Notes: generated by a model not told the origin, from the sequence alone. 64,000 bases of DNA from an uncultured Steroidobacter sp. (GCA_938008435.1 CALLKK010000018.1:124001-188000); one strand, 5' to 3'; shown: positions 35,182-45,197, counted from the first letter of the stretch. Made by a program: numbers and translations.

Positions 35182-38100
35182 GTGCGCGCGATTTCCCGCA
35201 GAGGCAGCCCCTCCCAAGCCTCGCCGGCAGAGGCGGGCACGCCTGCGGGCGCCGCTCGCTGGCGGCGCGTGGCGAAGCTGCTCGTGGTCACCGCGGTCAC
35301 GATCGTGCTGCTCCTGGCGGCATTGCTCGGCGTCTTCGGCATCATCGTCGGGCGCGTGCCCGAGTACCGCGTGCAAGTCCAGGACTGGCTGAGCGAGCGC
35401 ACCGGTGTCGTCATCGAATTTCGTTCGCTGAGCGCGCGCCTGCGGCTCTTCGGCCCCGAGCTCATTTTCGAAGATGCGGTCGTGCGCACGCCGGATCGAA
35501 CGCAGGTGCTCGCGACCGCCGAGCGCGGCAGCGTCGCCTTCGATCTGTGGAACTCGCTGCGCAACCGCCAGCTGAGCGCGGGCCGCTTTTCGCTGAGCTC
35601 TCCGGAGATCGGCCTGATTCGCACGCGCGAGCGGCGGATTCAGCTCTTGGGGCAGTCTGCGCTGCCCGAGCGCACGAGCGCGAAGCCCATTGCGATCGAG
35701 CAGCTGCCGACCGGGCAATTCCGCGTGCGCAATGCGCGCGTGACCTTTACCGACGAGGTCACGGGACGCGGCCCGTGGTCCATGTCCGGCATCAGCTTCG
35801 ATCTGACGCGCGATATCGACTCGATCCGCTTGCAGGGCGACGCGCGGTTGCCCGACTCGCTCGGCGGGGCGCTGCGATTTGCCGCCACGGCAACGGGCGT
35901 GCTGAAAGATCCGCATGCCGTCGTATCAACTTTCTCGATCGCTGGCGAGGATCTCGACTTGGCCGGCTGGGCCGACGTGTTTCCCGACGAGTGGCCCGTG
36001 CCCGAAACCGGCCACGGCTTGCTCGAGTTGGCGGGTTCGCTGCGCGGCGCCGAGCTGACGGAGCTGTCGGCGCGCGTCGATTTCGCGCGCGTATCGGCGG
36101 TGCTGCCGCTCTGGGTCACGCCGTTGCCGGGACCCGAACCGATGCCCGTGCACGAAGACGATCGCGCGCAGCCGTATGTCCCGCCTGTCGTGAGCACGGC
36201 ACGCATGAGCGCCGAGCCGCAGAGCGACCCGCAGCTGCCGGCGCAGAGCGCCGAACCGACGACCGAGATCGTGAGCTACGAGCGCATCGCGTTTCAGGCG
36301 CGTGCGCAGCGCGACGGACAAGACTGGCACGTGAGCATCGCGGACCTCGATCTGTCCCGTGCGGGCTCGCCGTGGCAAAGCGCACGCATCGAAGGAACTT
36401 GGTCGCGCACCGAAGCGGCGCAGCGCGGACGCCTCGCAGTCGATCGGCTCGTGCTGGGCAATATCTGGCCGCTGCTCGCCTATCTGCCCGAGAGCCCGTT
36501 CCTCGCGAAGCTGCGTGCGCTGCGTGCGCGAGGCGTTCTAGAAAATATTGCCGTTACGTTCGAACGCGCTGCGGACGCAACGCCGGCGTACACGATCGAA
36601 GCGAAGCTTGCCGACGTCGGCTTCGATCCCGTGGCGCGCATCCCTGGGGTGACCGGCATCAGCGGCACGCTGCGTGCCGATCACACGCAAGGAGAGCTGC
36701 ATGTCGTCGGGCGCGAGGTGACCTTCGAGCTGCCGCGGATGTTCCGACATGTGCTCACGGCCGCTACGCTCGATGGCGATGTGAGCTGGAACGTCGATGC
36801 CGAGCGCATCGAAGTGCACAGCGACAATCTGCAGGTTGCGGGGGAGGACGGTCGCGCGAACGCGGTGCTGACCGTGCGCGTGCCGCGCGATGGCGGCATG
36901 CCCGTGCTCGAGATCGCAGCGCGCAGCGAAGACTTGAATCTCGCCGCCACCGGCAAGTACGTCCCCGGACACAAGCTCAGCAAGAAGACGCTCGCCTGGT
37001 TCGACAATGCATTCGTCGATGGACGCATCAAGTCGGCGAGCTTCGAGATGAACGGGCCCGTTCGTCTGTTTCCGTTCCGGAACGATGAGGGCACTTTCAC
37101 TGCCCGTGCCGAGGTTGAAAACGCCACGCTCCTCTATCACGACGCGTGGCTGCCGCTCACCGACGTGGCCGGCGAAGTGAGCTTTCACAACCAGAGCATG
37201 AATGTACGCGTCGATACCGGGCGCGTCGGCGGCCTCACGACGAACGGCGCTACGGCGGAGATCAAAGATCTCAAGGACGTCGAGTTGCGCGTGCGCGCCG
37301 CAACGCAAGGCACGCTGACCGACGCGTTCTCCTTCCTGCTCGCAAGCCCACTTGCGTCCACCATGTTGGGCGAGCAGCTCGCCAAGCTCGAAGGCGAGGG
37401 GGCCGTGACGGCGGATGTTCGGCTCTTCCTGCCGATCAAACGCATGGAACGTCGCGATGTGCAGGTCAACGCCAAGATCGCCAATGCGACGCTCAAGCAC
37501 GGCGACATCGAAGCGCCGGTGCGTGCGCTCTCGGGCAGCTTGAGCGTGCACAACAGCCTGCTGACGCGCGCCGAGCTACACGGGCGCTGGCTGTCCGGTC
37601 CTGTGGCAGTCGAAGCGATGCGGCTCGATGCGCGCTCATCCGAGCTCGTCGCGCACGGCCGTGCGGATGCGGCGTGGCTGAAAACGTTGCTCGACGTGCC
37701 CGCATCGATCGACATCGATGGCGAAGCGGCATGGCGCCTTACGACGAAGCTCACGGCGCGGGCGGACGATGAAGCGCAAGAGGATCGGCGCTTCCAGCTC
37801 ACGGCCGATCTGCGCGACTTCGCGCTCGGGCTACCGGCGCCGCTCGGTAAACGCCTCGGCGAGCCGCGCCAGCTCGATCTCGTCATCTCGCTCGAGCCGC
37901 GCAATCGCGCCGTCGTGCGCGGTGCGCTCGGCGACGTGCGTGCGCTGCTGAGCTTCAGGCGCGACGACGGCGGTTGGATTCTCGATCGCGGCGGCGTGCG
38001 CGCGGACGGGCAGCCTGCGGCCGTGCCGAGTCATCGCGGTCTGCGCATCGAAGGCTCGATCGAGCGTTTCGTGCTCGACGATTGGCTCGCGCTCAAGGGG

Positions 38101-39246
38101 CCGGAGCGGCGCAACAACAAACGGCGGCTGATCGATTACTTACAGGCGGCCAATGTGCGCGTCGGCTCGTTCGAGCTGTTCGGCTATCGCTGGTCGGATC
38201 TGCGCGGCGTGTTGCAGGCGACGACGAACGGCTGGCGCATCGATGTCGATGGTCCCGAGGCGGTGGGGCAAGTCTTCCTACCCGAATCTTTCACGGGCAG
38301 CATGCCGCTGCGCGCGACCATGGAACGGCTCGTGCTCGCGAAAGGACCGCGTGAGCGAAATGACGGATCGTCAGGCGCACAAACCATCGATCCGCGTCAA
38401 GTGCCCGCGCTCGAGGTGCATGTCGACGACATGCACATGGACGGGCGCAAGCTCGGCACCGTCGATCTCACCGCAACGCGTGTCGCGTCGGGGCTCAACC
38501 TCGAACGCTTGAAGATCTCGAGCGGCGCGCTCGAAGCAGAAGGTTGGGGCGAGTGGCTGATGTCGCCGCAAGGCCCGCGCTCGCGCCTTACTCTCACGGC
38601 GCGCAGCTCCGATGTCGCAGCAACGCTCGTCGCGCTCGACTACACGCCGTTCATGGAAGCGCAGCGCGGCGAGCTGCGAGCGCAGCTCAATTGGGCCGGC
38701 GGTTTCGATGGCAGGCTCCTCGAACGCGCTTCGGGCACGATTTCAGTTCGCGCAGAGAACGGCCAGATCGTGAACCTTCAGCCCGGCGCGGGCCGCATGC
38801 TCGGGCTGTTCAGCGTCGCTGCGCTGCCGCGCCGGCTGGCGCTCGATTTCAGCGATTTGACCGACAAGGGGCTTGCTTTCGATACGATTCAGGGCGATTT
38901 CGACGTGCTGGAGGGAAATGCCTACACGTCGAATCTGCTGCTGCGCGGCCCGGCTGCCGAAATCGGTATCGCCGGCCGAACGGGCTTCGGAGCGCGCGAC
39001 TACGATCAAACCGCGGTCGTTACGGGCAATTTGGGCGCATCGCTCCCGGTGGCCGGGGCGATCGCGGGCGGGCCCGCGGTGGGGGCGGCGCTGCTCTTGT
39101 TCTCTCAGGTCTTCAAGGAGCCGCTCAAAGGCATGACGCGCGGCTACTACCGCATCACCGGGCCGTGGGACAATCCGAATGTCGAGCGAGTGGATGCTTC
39201 CGCCGCGAAGGATGCGTCCGCTCGTGCCAGTGGAGCGAGCGAATGA
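35182..39246 (+). CDS. yhdP: YhdP-type AsmA-like lipid-transport protein
   Basis: YhdP is an inner-membrane-anchored bridge protein of the AsmA-like group that takes phospholipids towards the outer membrane. The 1354-residue protein has one N-terminal helix (about 32-54, LLVVTAVTIVLLLAALLGVF) and a very long beta-rich periplasmic part. The conserved C-terminal region includes GRMLGLFSVAALPRRLALDF and GPAAEIGIAGRTG, then a hydrophobic glycine-rich end. It starts at GTG 35182, 86 bp after rng. The rng-yhdP-nitrilase-tldD order is the usual one. Confidence 0.95.
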   Translation: MRAISRRGSPSQASPAEAGTPAGAARWRRVAKLLVVTAVTIVLLLAALLGVFGIIVGRVPEYRVQVQDWLSERTGVVIEFRSLSARLRLFGPELIFEDAVVRTPDRTQVLATAERGSVAFDLWNSLRNRQLSAGRFSLSSPEIGLIRTRERRIQLLGQSALPERTSAKPIAIEQLPTGQFRVRNARVTFTDEVTGRGPWSMSGISFDLTRDIDSIRLQGDARLPDSLGGALRFAATATGVLKDPHAVVSTFSIAGEDLDLAGWADVFPDEWPVPETGHGLLELAGSLRGAELTELSARVDFARVSAVLPLWVTPLPGPEPMPVHEDDRAQPYVPPVVSTARMSAEPQSDPQLPAQSAEPTTEIVSYERIAFQARAQRDGQDWHVSIADLDLSRAGSPWQSARIEGTWSRTEAAQRGRLAVDRLVLGNIWPLLAYLPESPFLAKLRALRARGVLENIAVTFERAADATPAYTIEAKLADVGFDPVARIPGVTGISGTLRADHTQGELHVVGREVTFELPRMFRHVLTAATLDGDVSWNVDAERIEVHSDNLQVAGEDGRANAVLTVRVPRDGGMPVLEIAARSEDLNLAATGKYVPGHKLSKKTLAWFDNAFVDGRIKSASFEMNGPVRLFPFRNDEGTFTARAEVENATLLYHDAWLPLTDVAGEVSFHNQSMNVRVDTGRVGGLTTNGATAEIKDLKDVELRVRAATQGTLTDAFSFLLASPLASTMLGEQLAKLEGEGAVTADVRLFLPIKRMERRDVQVNAKIANATLKHGDIEAPVRALSGSLSVHNSLLTRAELHGRWLSGPVAVEAMRLDARSSELVAHGRADAAWLKTLLDVPASIDIDGEAAWRLTTKLTARADDEAQEDRRFQLTADLRDFALGLPAPLGKRLGEPRQLDLVISLEPRNRAVVRGALGDVRALLSFRRDDGGWILDRGGVRADGQPAAVPSHRGLRIEGSIERFVLDDWLALKGPERRNNKRRLIDYLQAANVRVGSFELFGYRWSDLRGVLQATTNGWRIDVDGPEAVGQVFLPESFTGSMPLRATMERLVLAKGPRERNDGSSGAQTIDPRQVPALEVHVDDMHMDGRKLGTVDLTATRVASGLNLERLKISSGALEAEGWGEWLMSPQGPRSRLTLTARSSDVAATLVALDYTPFMEAQRGELRAQLNWAGGFDGRLLERASGTISVRAENGQIVNLQPGAGRMLGLFSVAALPRRLALDFSDLTDKGLAFDTIQGDFDVLEGNAYTSNLLLRGPAAEIGIAGRTGFGARDYDQTAVVTGNLGASLPVAGAIAGGPAVGAALLLFSQVFKEPLKGMTRGYYRITGPWDNPNVERVDASAAKDASARASGASE

Positions 39247-40088
39247 GCGAATCCCGAGCGTTGCCCAAGACGGCAGCAATTCAAATGAATTCCGGCGCCG
39301 ACGTCGCGGCGAATCTCGCAGCGGCACGCACGCTGCTCGAGCGCGCACGCGCCGAAGGCGCGCAGCTCGCCGTGCTGCCGGAGAACTTCGCGATCATGGG
39401 TCGACGCGAAGCCGACAAACTGGCGGTTGCAGAAACGCTTGGCGAGGGACCGATTCAGGATTTCTTGAGCCGCACCGCGCGCGAGCTCGGTATGTGGATC
39501 ATCGGCGGCACGGCGCCGATCCGCTCGGAAACGCGGCCAGACAGGGTCGCGGCCGCCAGTCTCGTCTTCGACGATGCCGGACGCTTTGTCGCGCGCTACG
39601 ACAAGATTCATCTGTTCGACGTCGATCTGCCGGATCGCGAGGAACGCTATCGCGAGTCGGCCACCATCGCGGCCGGCAGCAAGCCGGTCGTCGTCGAGAC
39701 GCCGTTCGGACGCGTCGGCCTGGCTGTGTGCTACGACGTGCGTTTTCCCGAGCTGTTCCGCCACTTGCTGGCCGAAGGTGCGCAGATTCTGTGCGTGCCG
39801 GCGGCGTTCACCGCAGCCACCGGCCGCGCCCATTGGGAAACGCTCATTCGTGCGCGCGCGATCGAGAATCTATGCTACGTGATCGCGCCCGCGCAAAGTG
39901 GCGTGCATGCGAGTGGGCGCGAAACCTACGGACACTCCATGATCGTCGATCCTTGGGGCCACGTGCTCGCGTGCGTGGAGGAAGTCGGGGCAGGGGTTGC
40001 AGTCGGCGAAATCGACCTCACGTTGCAACAACAGGTCCGCGAGCGTTTCCCCTCGCTCGCCCATCGCCGTTTCCGGATCGCCGTCTGA
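39243..40088 (+). CDS. Nitrilase-superfamily amidohydrolase (Nit-like)
   Basis: A 281-residue carbon-nitrogen hydrolase. The Glu-Lys-Cys triad is visible: Glu in LPENFAIMG, Lys in RYDKIHLFDVDLP, and Cys in GLAVCYDVRFPELF. This branch, encoded between yhdP and tldD, is related to Nit1/YbeM enzymes that repair deaminated glutathione, an inferred role here. Its ATG overlaps the yhdP stop (ATGA). Confidence 0.93.
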   Translation: MSESRALPKTAAIQMNSGADVAANLAAARTLLERARAEGAQLAVLPENFAIMGRREADKLAVAETLGEGPIQDFLSRTARELGMWIIGGTAPIRSETRPDRVAAASLVFDDAGRFVARYDKIHLFDVDLPDREERYRESATIAAGSKPVVVETPFGRVGLAVCYDVRFPELFRHLLAEGAQILCVPAAFTAATGRAHWETLIRARAIENLCYVIAPAQSGVHASGRETYGHSMIVDPWGHVLACVEEVGAGVAVGEIDLTLQQQVRERFPSLAHRRFRIAV

Positions 40089-40107
40089 GAGGTCTTTGGC
40101 GCCCGCT

Positions 40108-41613
40108 ATGTCCACCCATCCGATCACCCGCGAAATGCTCCATCTCGAACTGCCGCAGCAGGCAACCGGCGTCGAGGCGCTCGAAGTGGCGCGTCAGTCG
40201 ATTCTGCATCCGTCCGGTCTCGACGAAGATCGCATCGCGAATGTGCTCGGCAGCGTCATGGGCTACAGCGTCGATTACGCGGATTTCTATTTCGCGTTGA
40301 CGCGCGAGGAGTCCTGGTCGCTCGAAGACGGCATCGTCAAAGACGGATCGCACAGCATCGAGCAGGGCGTCGGCGTGCGCGCGCTGTCGGGCGAGAAGAC
40401 CGGATTTGCGTATTCCGACGAGATCGTTCTGCCGGCCTTGACGCAGGCCTCCGCAGCCGCGCGTGCGATCGCGCGCAGCGGCGGCAATGCCTCCGTGCAG
40501 GCGTGGCGCGCATCGACCGGTCATCGGCTCTACGCGCCGATCGATCCGCTCGAAGGATTGAGCGATGCGGACAAGGTGCGTCTGCTCGAGCGCATCGATG
40601 CCGAAGCGCGCCGTCTCGATCCGCGCGTCACGCAAGTGATGGCAAGCCTTGCCGGCTGTCATGAAGTGATCCTCGTGATGGCGAGCGACGGCACCATCGG
40701 CGCCGACGTGCGGCCGCTGGTGCGCATGAACGTTTCCGTGATCGTCGAGCAGAATGGCCGGCGCGAGCAGGGCTATTGCGGCAGCGGCGGCCGCTACGGT
40801 TTTGCCCGTTTCCTCGAGAACGACCGTTGGAAGGAGCTCGTGGCCGAAGCGGTGCGCAGCGCCGTCGTCAATCTGGATGCGCGTCCTGCGCCGGCCGGAA
40901 CCATGACCGTCGTGCTCGGGCCGGGCTGGCCGGGCGTGCTGCTGCACGAAGCGGTCGGGCACGGGCTCGAAGGCGATTTCAACCGCAAAGGAACGTCCGC
41001 GTTCACGGGGCGGATCGGCGAGCAAGTCGCATCCGAGCAGTGCACCGTCGTCGACGACGGCACGCTGGGCTCGCGCCGCGGCTCGCTCAACATCGACGAT
41101 GAAGGCACGCCGACGCAGTGCACGACGCTGATCGAGAACGGCATCCTGCGCGGCTACATGCAGGACAAGCTCAATGCGCGGCTCATGGGCGTCAAACCCA
41201 CGGGCAACGGCCGGCGCGAGTCGTTCGCGCACATGACGCTGCCGCGCATGACCAACACGTACATGCTCGCGGGCAAGTACGCCCCCGAAGAGATCATCGG
41301 CTCGGTGAAGAAGGGCCTGTACTGCAAGAACTTCGGCGGCGGTCAGGTCGACATCACCTCGGGCAAGTTCGTGTTCTCGGCGAGCGAGGCCTATCTGATC
41401 GAAGACGGGCGCATCACCGCGCCGGTGCGCGGCGCCACGCTCATCGGCAACGGCCCTGACGTGCTGCGGCGGGTATCGATGGTCGGCAACGACCTCAAGC
41501 TCGACGAGGGCGTCGGCACTTGCGGCAAGGAAGGGCAGGACGTGCCGGTCGGAGTCGGCCAGCCGACGCTGCGCGTGGACGGACTCACAGTCGGCGGCAC
41601 GCAGGCAGGCTAA
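40108..41613 (+). CDS. tldD: Metalloprotease TldD
   Basis: TldD pairs with TldE (PmbA) to form a zinc protease that trims peptides such as microcins and unfolded chains. The 501-residue protein carries HEAVGHGLEGD, the HExxxH active site, and the C-terminal signature with GNGPDVLRRVSMVGNDL and a late CGKEGQDVPVGVGQPTLR. ATG 40108 is chosen because homologues begin near this point. Its partner gene pmbA is at 45848-47212, separated by purEK and others. Confidence 0.97.
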   Translation: MSTHPITREMLHLELPQQATGVEALEVARQSILHPSGLDEDRIANVLGSVMGYSVDYADFYFALTREESWSLEDGIVKDGSHSIEQGVGVRALSGEKTGFAYSDEIVLPALTQASAAARAIARSGGNASVQAWRASTGHRLYAPIDPLEGLSDADKVRLLERIDAEARRLDPRVTQVMASLAGCHEVILVMASDGTIGADVRPLVRMNVSVIVEQNGRREQGYCGSGGRYGFARFLENDRWKELVAEAVRSAVVNLDARPAPAGTMTVVLGPGWPGVLLHEAVGHGLEGDFNRKGTSAFTGRIGEQVASEQCTVVDDGTLGSRRGSLNIDDEGTPTQCTTLIENGILRGYMQDKLNARLMGVKPTGNGRRESFAHMTLPRMTNTYMLAGKYAPEEIIGSVKKGLYCKNFGGGQVDITSGKFVFSASEAYLIEDGRITAPVRGATLIGNGPDVLRRVSMVGNDLKLDEGVGTCGKEGQDVPVGVGQPTLRVDGLTVGGTQAG

Positions 41614-41679
41614 AGTCGCGTCCGTCCCAGGCTATTGCTACGATGGCCGCGCACTCCCGCGGCTCGCTTGAACGATACG

Positions 41680-41901
41680 ATGTGGCTCGCCCGACCGATC
41701 TACGAATTCCTGCCTTATCTCTACATGCTGATCGGCGTCGGCGGGCTGACGGCCGCATGGTTCGTGGACACCGAGCCCTTGCCCAGCATTTTCATGATCG
41801 TGGGCGCGCTCAGTCTGATGGGTGGGTTGGTCGTCTGGCTGCGCCGGCGCGATTACCGCACGCGGCAGGCCGAGTACAACCGTAAATCGCTCGACGATTG
41901 A
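41680..41901 (+). CDS. Small two-helix membrane protein, unknown function
   Basis: A 73-residue product. Two hydrophobic segments, about residues 9-25 (EFLPYLYMLIGVGGLTA) and 35-55 (SIFMIVGALSLMGGLVVWL), are followed by a charged tail RRRDYRTRQAEYN. The ATG at 41680 starts just before the first helix; ATG 41635 is in frame but adds a basic stretch. A TACGAT -10-like hexamer lies at 41639-41644. No family recognised. Confidence 0.65.
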   Translation: MWLARPIYEFLPYLYMLIGVGGLTAAWFVDTEPLPSIFMIVGALSLMGGLVVWLRRRDYRTRQAEYNRKSLDD

Positions 41902-41905
41902 CGCT

Positions 41906-41927
41906 GCGCGCCGTTGGAGCGGCGCGC
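41906..41927. terminator. GC hairpin between convergent genes
   Basis: GCGCGCCG (41906-41913) pairs perfectly with CGGCGCGC (41920-41927) over TTGGAG. It lies between the small membrane protein and the ATPase-FHA gene, which are convergent. There is no T run. Confidence 0.45.
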
Positions 41928-41943
41928 GGCAAGAGATCTCCGC

Positions 41944-43293
41944 TCAGCTGGCGCCGGCGCTGCGCGTTTCTGCGGCGGCAGGTACGGGCTCGATTCCGTC
42001 GGCTTCGGTGACCGTAGCGGCCGCTCCAGCGTCTCCCTGCATGTAGCCCTCGGGCAGCGGCACAGCATCGTCCTCACCCGCATCCGCAATCACTCGCGTG
42101 CGCGTCAGGCGCTCGTCGAAGTACATGATCTCGTGCTGCCCGATCTGCACGACGTCGCCGTCGTTGAGCATGCGTCGGCGCACGCGCTTCGAGCGCACGT
42201 AGATGCCGTTGGTGCTGTTCAAGTCCTCGAGCACGCAGGTGTGCAGCGTCGTGATGATCTGCGCGTGATGGCGGCTGATGTACTTGCTGTCGATCTGCAG
42301 ATCGTTGTCGGGCGTGCGCCCGATGATGAAGCGTCCGGGCGTGAGCTCGCGCTCGGCAATCGTCTGGCCGTTGTAGCCGACGAGAATGCGACCGAGCACC
42401 ACGCGCTTGTCCGCCGGGCGTTCCGCGACGGGCTCGCTGCGTCCCAAGCCCGGCGGCACGTGCAGGCGCACCGAACGCTCGGTGTACTCGACCCATTGCA
42501 GCTCGTCGATCGCGGCGCGCACGTCTTCGAGCGTGACGATGTCGCGATCGCGCGCATACGCCGCCATCATCGAGGTATCGCACAGCGTATTGATGAGACG
42601 CGGAATGCCGCCCGTGTAGCGATAGATGATCGGGAAGGTATCAGGCTGGAAGATCGTGCGGCCTTGCGAACCGGCGACTTCGAGCCGGTGCTCGATATAG
42701 GCCTGCATGTCGCTCTTCGACAGCGCAGTCAGGTGGAAGCGCAGACGAATACGCTGCGCGAGCTGCACGAGGCTCGGCGAGTTCAGCTTGTCGTTGAGCT
42801 CGGGCTGTCCGGCGAGGATGATGCGCAGCACCTTTTCCTTCGTCGTTTCGACGCCGGATAGCAGTCGGATCTCCTCGAGCACCTTGTTCGAGAGATTCTG
42901 CGCCTCGTCGACGATGAGCAGCACGCGGCGACCGTTGGCGTACTGTTCGATCAGGAATTCGTTGAGCGTGGCGAGGAGCTCTGCCTTCTTCATGCGGAAC
43001 GGCTGGAAGCCGAACTGCACGAGAAGCGACTGCAGGAATTCGGTGGCGGAAACCTGCGTCTGGTTGATCTGCGCGACGACGACGTCCTTTTCGAGCTCTT
43101 TGAGGAACGTCTCGATCAGCGTGGTCTTGCCGGAGCCGATCTCGCCTGTGATGACGACGAATCCGTCCGTGAACCAGATCGTCGACTCCATGTAGGCTTT
43201 GGCCCGGGCGTGATGTTTGGACAGGTACAGAAACGCCGGGTCCGGGGTGAGCCGGAACGGGAGCTCTTGCAGTTTGAACAGCTCGAGATACAT
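41944..43293 (-). CDS. ExeA/GspA-type AAA ATPase fused to an FHA domain
   Basis: A 449-residue protein. Residues 1-270 are an ExeA-like ATPase with Walker A GEIGSGKTT (51-58), Walker B LLIVDEAQNL (Asp129, Glu130) and GGIPRLINTLCD (sensor 2 region). Residues about 310-395 are an FHA phosphothreonine-binding domain with FIIGRTPDNDLQIDSKYISR and HHAQI. The C-terminal 40 residues are low-complexity and acidic. ExeA helps assemble secretion channels, but no secretion genes lie here, and no peptidoglycan-binding or membrane segment is seen. The FHA domain suggests regulation by phosphorylation. Confidence 0.9.
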   Translation of the reverse strand: MYLELFKLQELPFRLTPDPAFLYLSKHHARAKAYMESTIWFTDGFVVITGEIGSGKTTLIETFLKELEKDVVVAQINQTQVSATEFLQSLLVQFGFQPFRMKKAELLATLNEFLIEQYANGRRVLLIVDEAQNLSNKVLEEIRLLSGVETTKEKVLRIILAGQPELNDKLNSPSLVQLAQRIRLRFHLTALSKSDMQAYIEHRLEVAGSQGRTIFQPDTFPIIYRYTGGIPRLINTLCDTSMMAAYARDRDIVTLEDVRAAIDELQWVEYTERSVRLHVPPGLGRSEPVAERPADKRVVLGRILVGYNGQTIAERELTPGRFIIGRTPDNDLQIDSKYISRHHAQIITTLHTCVLEDLNSTNGIYVRSKRVRRRMLNDGDVVQIGQHEIMYFDERLTRTRVIADAGEDDAVPLPEGYMQGDAGAAATVTEADGIEPVPAAAETRSAGAS

Positions 43294-43602
43294 GTCTTGT
43301 CGCGTACCTCTGGGACCTGCCTATCTCGTGTGCGTCGGCGAACGCTACCCGGTGTGCGCGCGCCCTGCACGTGCAGAATGCTCATTTCCATGCCCGGCGG
43401 CGCGAGCCAGTTTACGGGCAAAGCCTTGGGTATTCAAAAGCGCACCCAGACGGCATCGTGCCTGCATATCAGGCCAGGAAACGGCATTCGATGGCGCTGG
43501 CCTTTGGGCCGTTGACATCCTTCCGGCGACTGGCTGCGACGGATGACGCTGCCCGGCCGCCGTATCCCCGAGCGCACGGTTGCCTCGGCGGGGGAGGCGG
43601 GC
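43294..43602. other. Intergenic region of 309 bp, no gene seen
   Basis: Between the ATPase-FHA gene and purK, both leftward. It should hold the promoter of the ATPase gene and any purK terminator. Several reading frames are open but have no supportable protein. A TTGACA lies at about 43514 without a matching -10. Confidence 0.6.
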
Positions 43603-44688
43603 TCAGGCGAGCTTCAGTCGCAAAAGCTGTTTCAACGCGCGATCCCGGCGCGCCGCCGATGCGGCGACGATCGTGCAATGCCCCAGCTTTCGATTGGGCC
43701 TAGGTTCTTTACCGTAGCTGTGAAAGTGTACGCCCGGCACGCGCAGAATGTTCCCGAGCTCGGGGATGCTGCCGATGAAGTTCACCATGGCGGAATGTCC
43801 TACCGGCTCGGTGCTACCGAGCGGTAAACCGAGGATCGCCCGCACGTGATTTTCGAATTGGCTGGTCTGCGCGCCCTCGATGGTCCAGTGGCCGGAGTTG
43901 TGCACGCGCGGCGCCATCTCATTGGCGATCAGCTGGCCGCGTTTGACGAAGAATTCCACTGTCAGCACGCCCGCGTAGTCGAGGTGCTTGAGCAGGCGCG
44001 TCAGGTAGCGTTCCGCCTGCGTCTGGAGCGCAGAGTGCCGATACGGCGCGATCGAATAACGCAGGATGCCGTTGGCGTGCGTGTTTGCGGAGAGCGGATA
44101 AAAGCGCGTTTCGCCGCGCGTGCTGCGCACGGCGATCAGCGACACTTCGCGGCTGAAATCGACGAAACCCTCGTAGATAAGCGGCACCGCGCCGAGCGTC
44201 TGCCAGGCCGTCTCGAGATCCGACGCCTTGCGAATCAGATATTGGCCGCGTCCGTCATAGCCGAGGCGGCGGGTTTTCAATACGCCGGGAATGCCGATGT
44301 CGCGCGCAGCCTTCTCCAGGTCGTCGAAGCTGTCGACCGGCGCATAGGGCGGCGTCGGAATCTTCAGCCGAGCAAAGCAATTCTTCTCATCCAATCGATC
44401 CTGCGACGCGCCGAGCGCCGCAACCGGCGGCAGAAAAGGCTTACGCGCTGCGATCTCGCTGACCGCCTCGACCGGCACGTTCTCCACATCGAACGTCACC
44501 ACGTCCACCGCGTCGGCGAGCTCGGCCAGGCGTGCACGATCGTCGAACGCGCCGCAGATGATGCGGCCGACTTGAGCGCCGGGTGCATCCGCGCTCTGGT
44601 CGAGGAACACGAAACGAAGCCCAAGGGGATAGCCCGCCAAAGCCAGCATTCTGCCAAGCTGGCCGGCGCCGATGATGCCGATCTTCAT
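43603..44688 (-). CDS. purK: N5-carboxyaminoimidazole ribonucleotide synthase
   Basis: PurK makes N5-CAIR from AIR, ATP and bicarbonate in purine synthesis. The 361-residue ATP-grasp protein begins KIGIIGAGQLGRMLALAGYPLG, and has TRRLGYDGRGQY for ATP binding and the metal-binding VEFFVKRGQLIANEMAPRVHNSGHW segment. Its ATG overlaps the purE stop as ATGA, so it is translated with purE. Confidence 0.97.
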   Translation of the reverse strand: MKIGIIGAGQLGRMLALAGYPLGLRFVFLDQSADAPGAQVGRIICGAFDDRARLAELADAVDVVTFDVENVPVEAVSEIAARKPFLPPVAALGASQDRLDEKNCFARLKIPTPPYAPVDSFDDLEKAARDIGIPGVLKTRRLGYDGRGQYLIRKASDLETAWQTLGAVPLIYEGFVDFSREVSLIAVRSTRGETRFYPLSANTHANGILRYSIAPYRHSALQTQAERYLTRLLKHLDYAGVLTVEFFVKRGQLIANEMAPRVHNSGHWTIEGAQTSQFENHVRAILGLPLGSTEPVGHSAMVNFIGSIPELGNILRVPGVHFHSYGKEPRPNRKLGHCTIVAASAARRDRALKQLLRLKLA

Positions 44689-45191
44689 GAATGTGCGGAG
44701 GACGATTCGCTCGGATCGGGATGTGCGAGAACTGCTTGCGTTTGCTCGGTTCGGAAGGCGTCGAGCGCAACGCGAATGTGATCGTACTTGTTGGCGAGGA
44801 TGGCGGCCGCGAGCAGGGCCGCATTGGTCGCGCCGGCTTGGCCGATTGCCAGCGTGCCGACCGGGATGCCCGCCGGCATCTGTACGATCGAAAGCAGCGA
44901 GTCGAGCCCGTTGAGCGCTTTCGATTGGACAGGGACGCCGAGCACGGGCAACGACGTCTTGGCGGCCACCATGCCGGGCAGGTGCGCTGCACCGCCGGCG
45001 CCTGCGATGATGACTTCGAGGCCGCGCGCACGCGCCGAGCTCGCGTACTCGAACAGCAGGTCGGGCGTGCGATGCGCGGAGACGACGCGCGTCTCGAATG
45101 GGACGCCGAGGCGCTCGAGCATTTCCGCCGCGCGCTGCAGCGTGTCCCAGTCGGACTTCGAGCCCATGATGATGCCGACGAGCGGGTTCAT
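44685..45191 (-). CDS. purE: N5-carboxyaminoimidazole ribonucleotide mutase
   Basis: PurE converts N5-CAIR to CAIR. The 168-residue protein has VGIIMGSKSDWDT at residues 5-17, the conserved SAHRTP, and IIAGAGGAAHLPGM. It is the class I form, matching the presence of PurK. It is the first gene of a purEK operon. purC lies 5 kb away on the same strand. Confidence 0.98.
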   Translation of the reverse strand: MNPLVGIIMGSKSDWDTLQRAAEMLERLGVPFETRVVSAHRTPDLLFEYASSARARGLEVIIAGAGGAAHLPGMVAAKTSLPVLGVPVQSKALNGLDSLLSIVQMPAGIPVGTLAIGQAGATNAALLAAAILANKYDHIRVALDAFRTEQTQAVLAHPDPSESSSAHS

Positions 45192-45197
45192 TCGTGA

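Noticed and set aside
35127..37088. A 653-residue frame within yhdP in another phase
   Set aside because: It is Arg/Ala-rich with no domain, and yhdP covers the same bases with clear family features.
43371..43703. A 110-residue plus-strand frame before purK
   Set aside because: No motif, no ribosome site, and it overlaps the end of purK.
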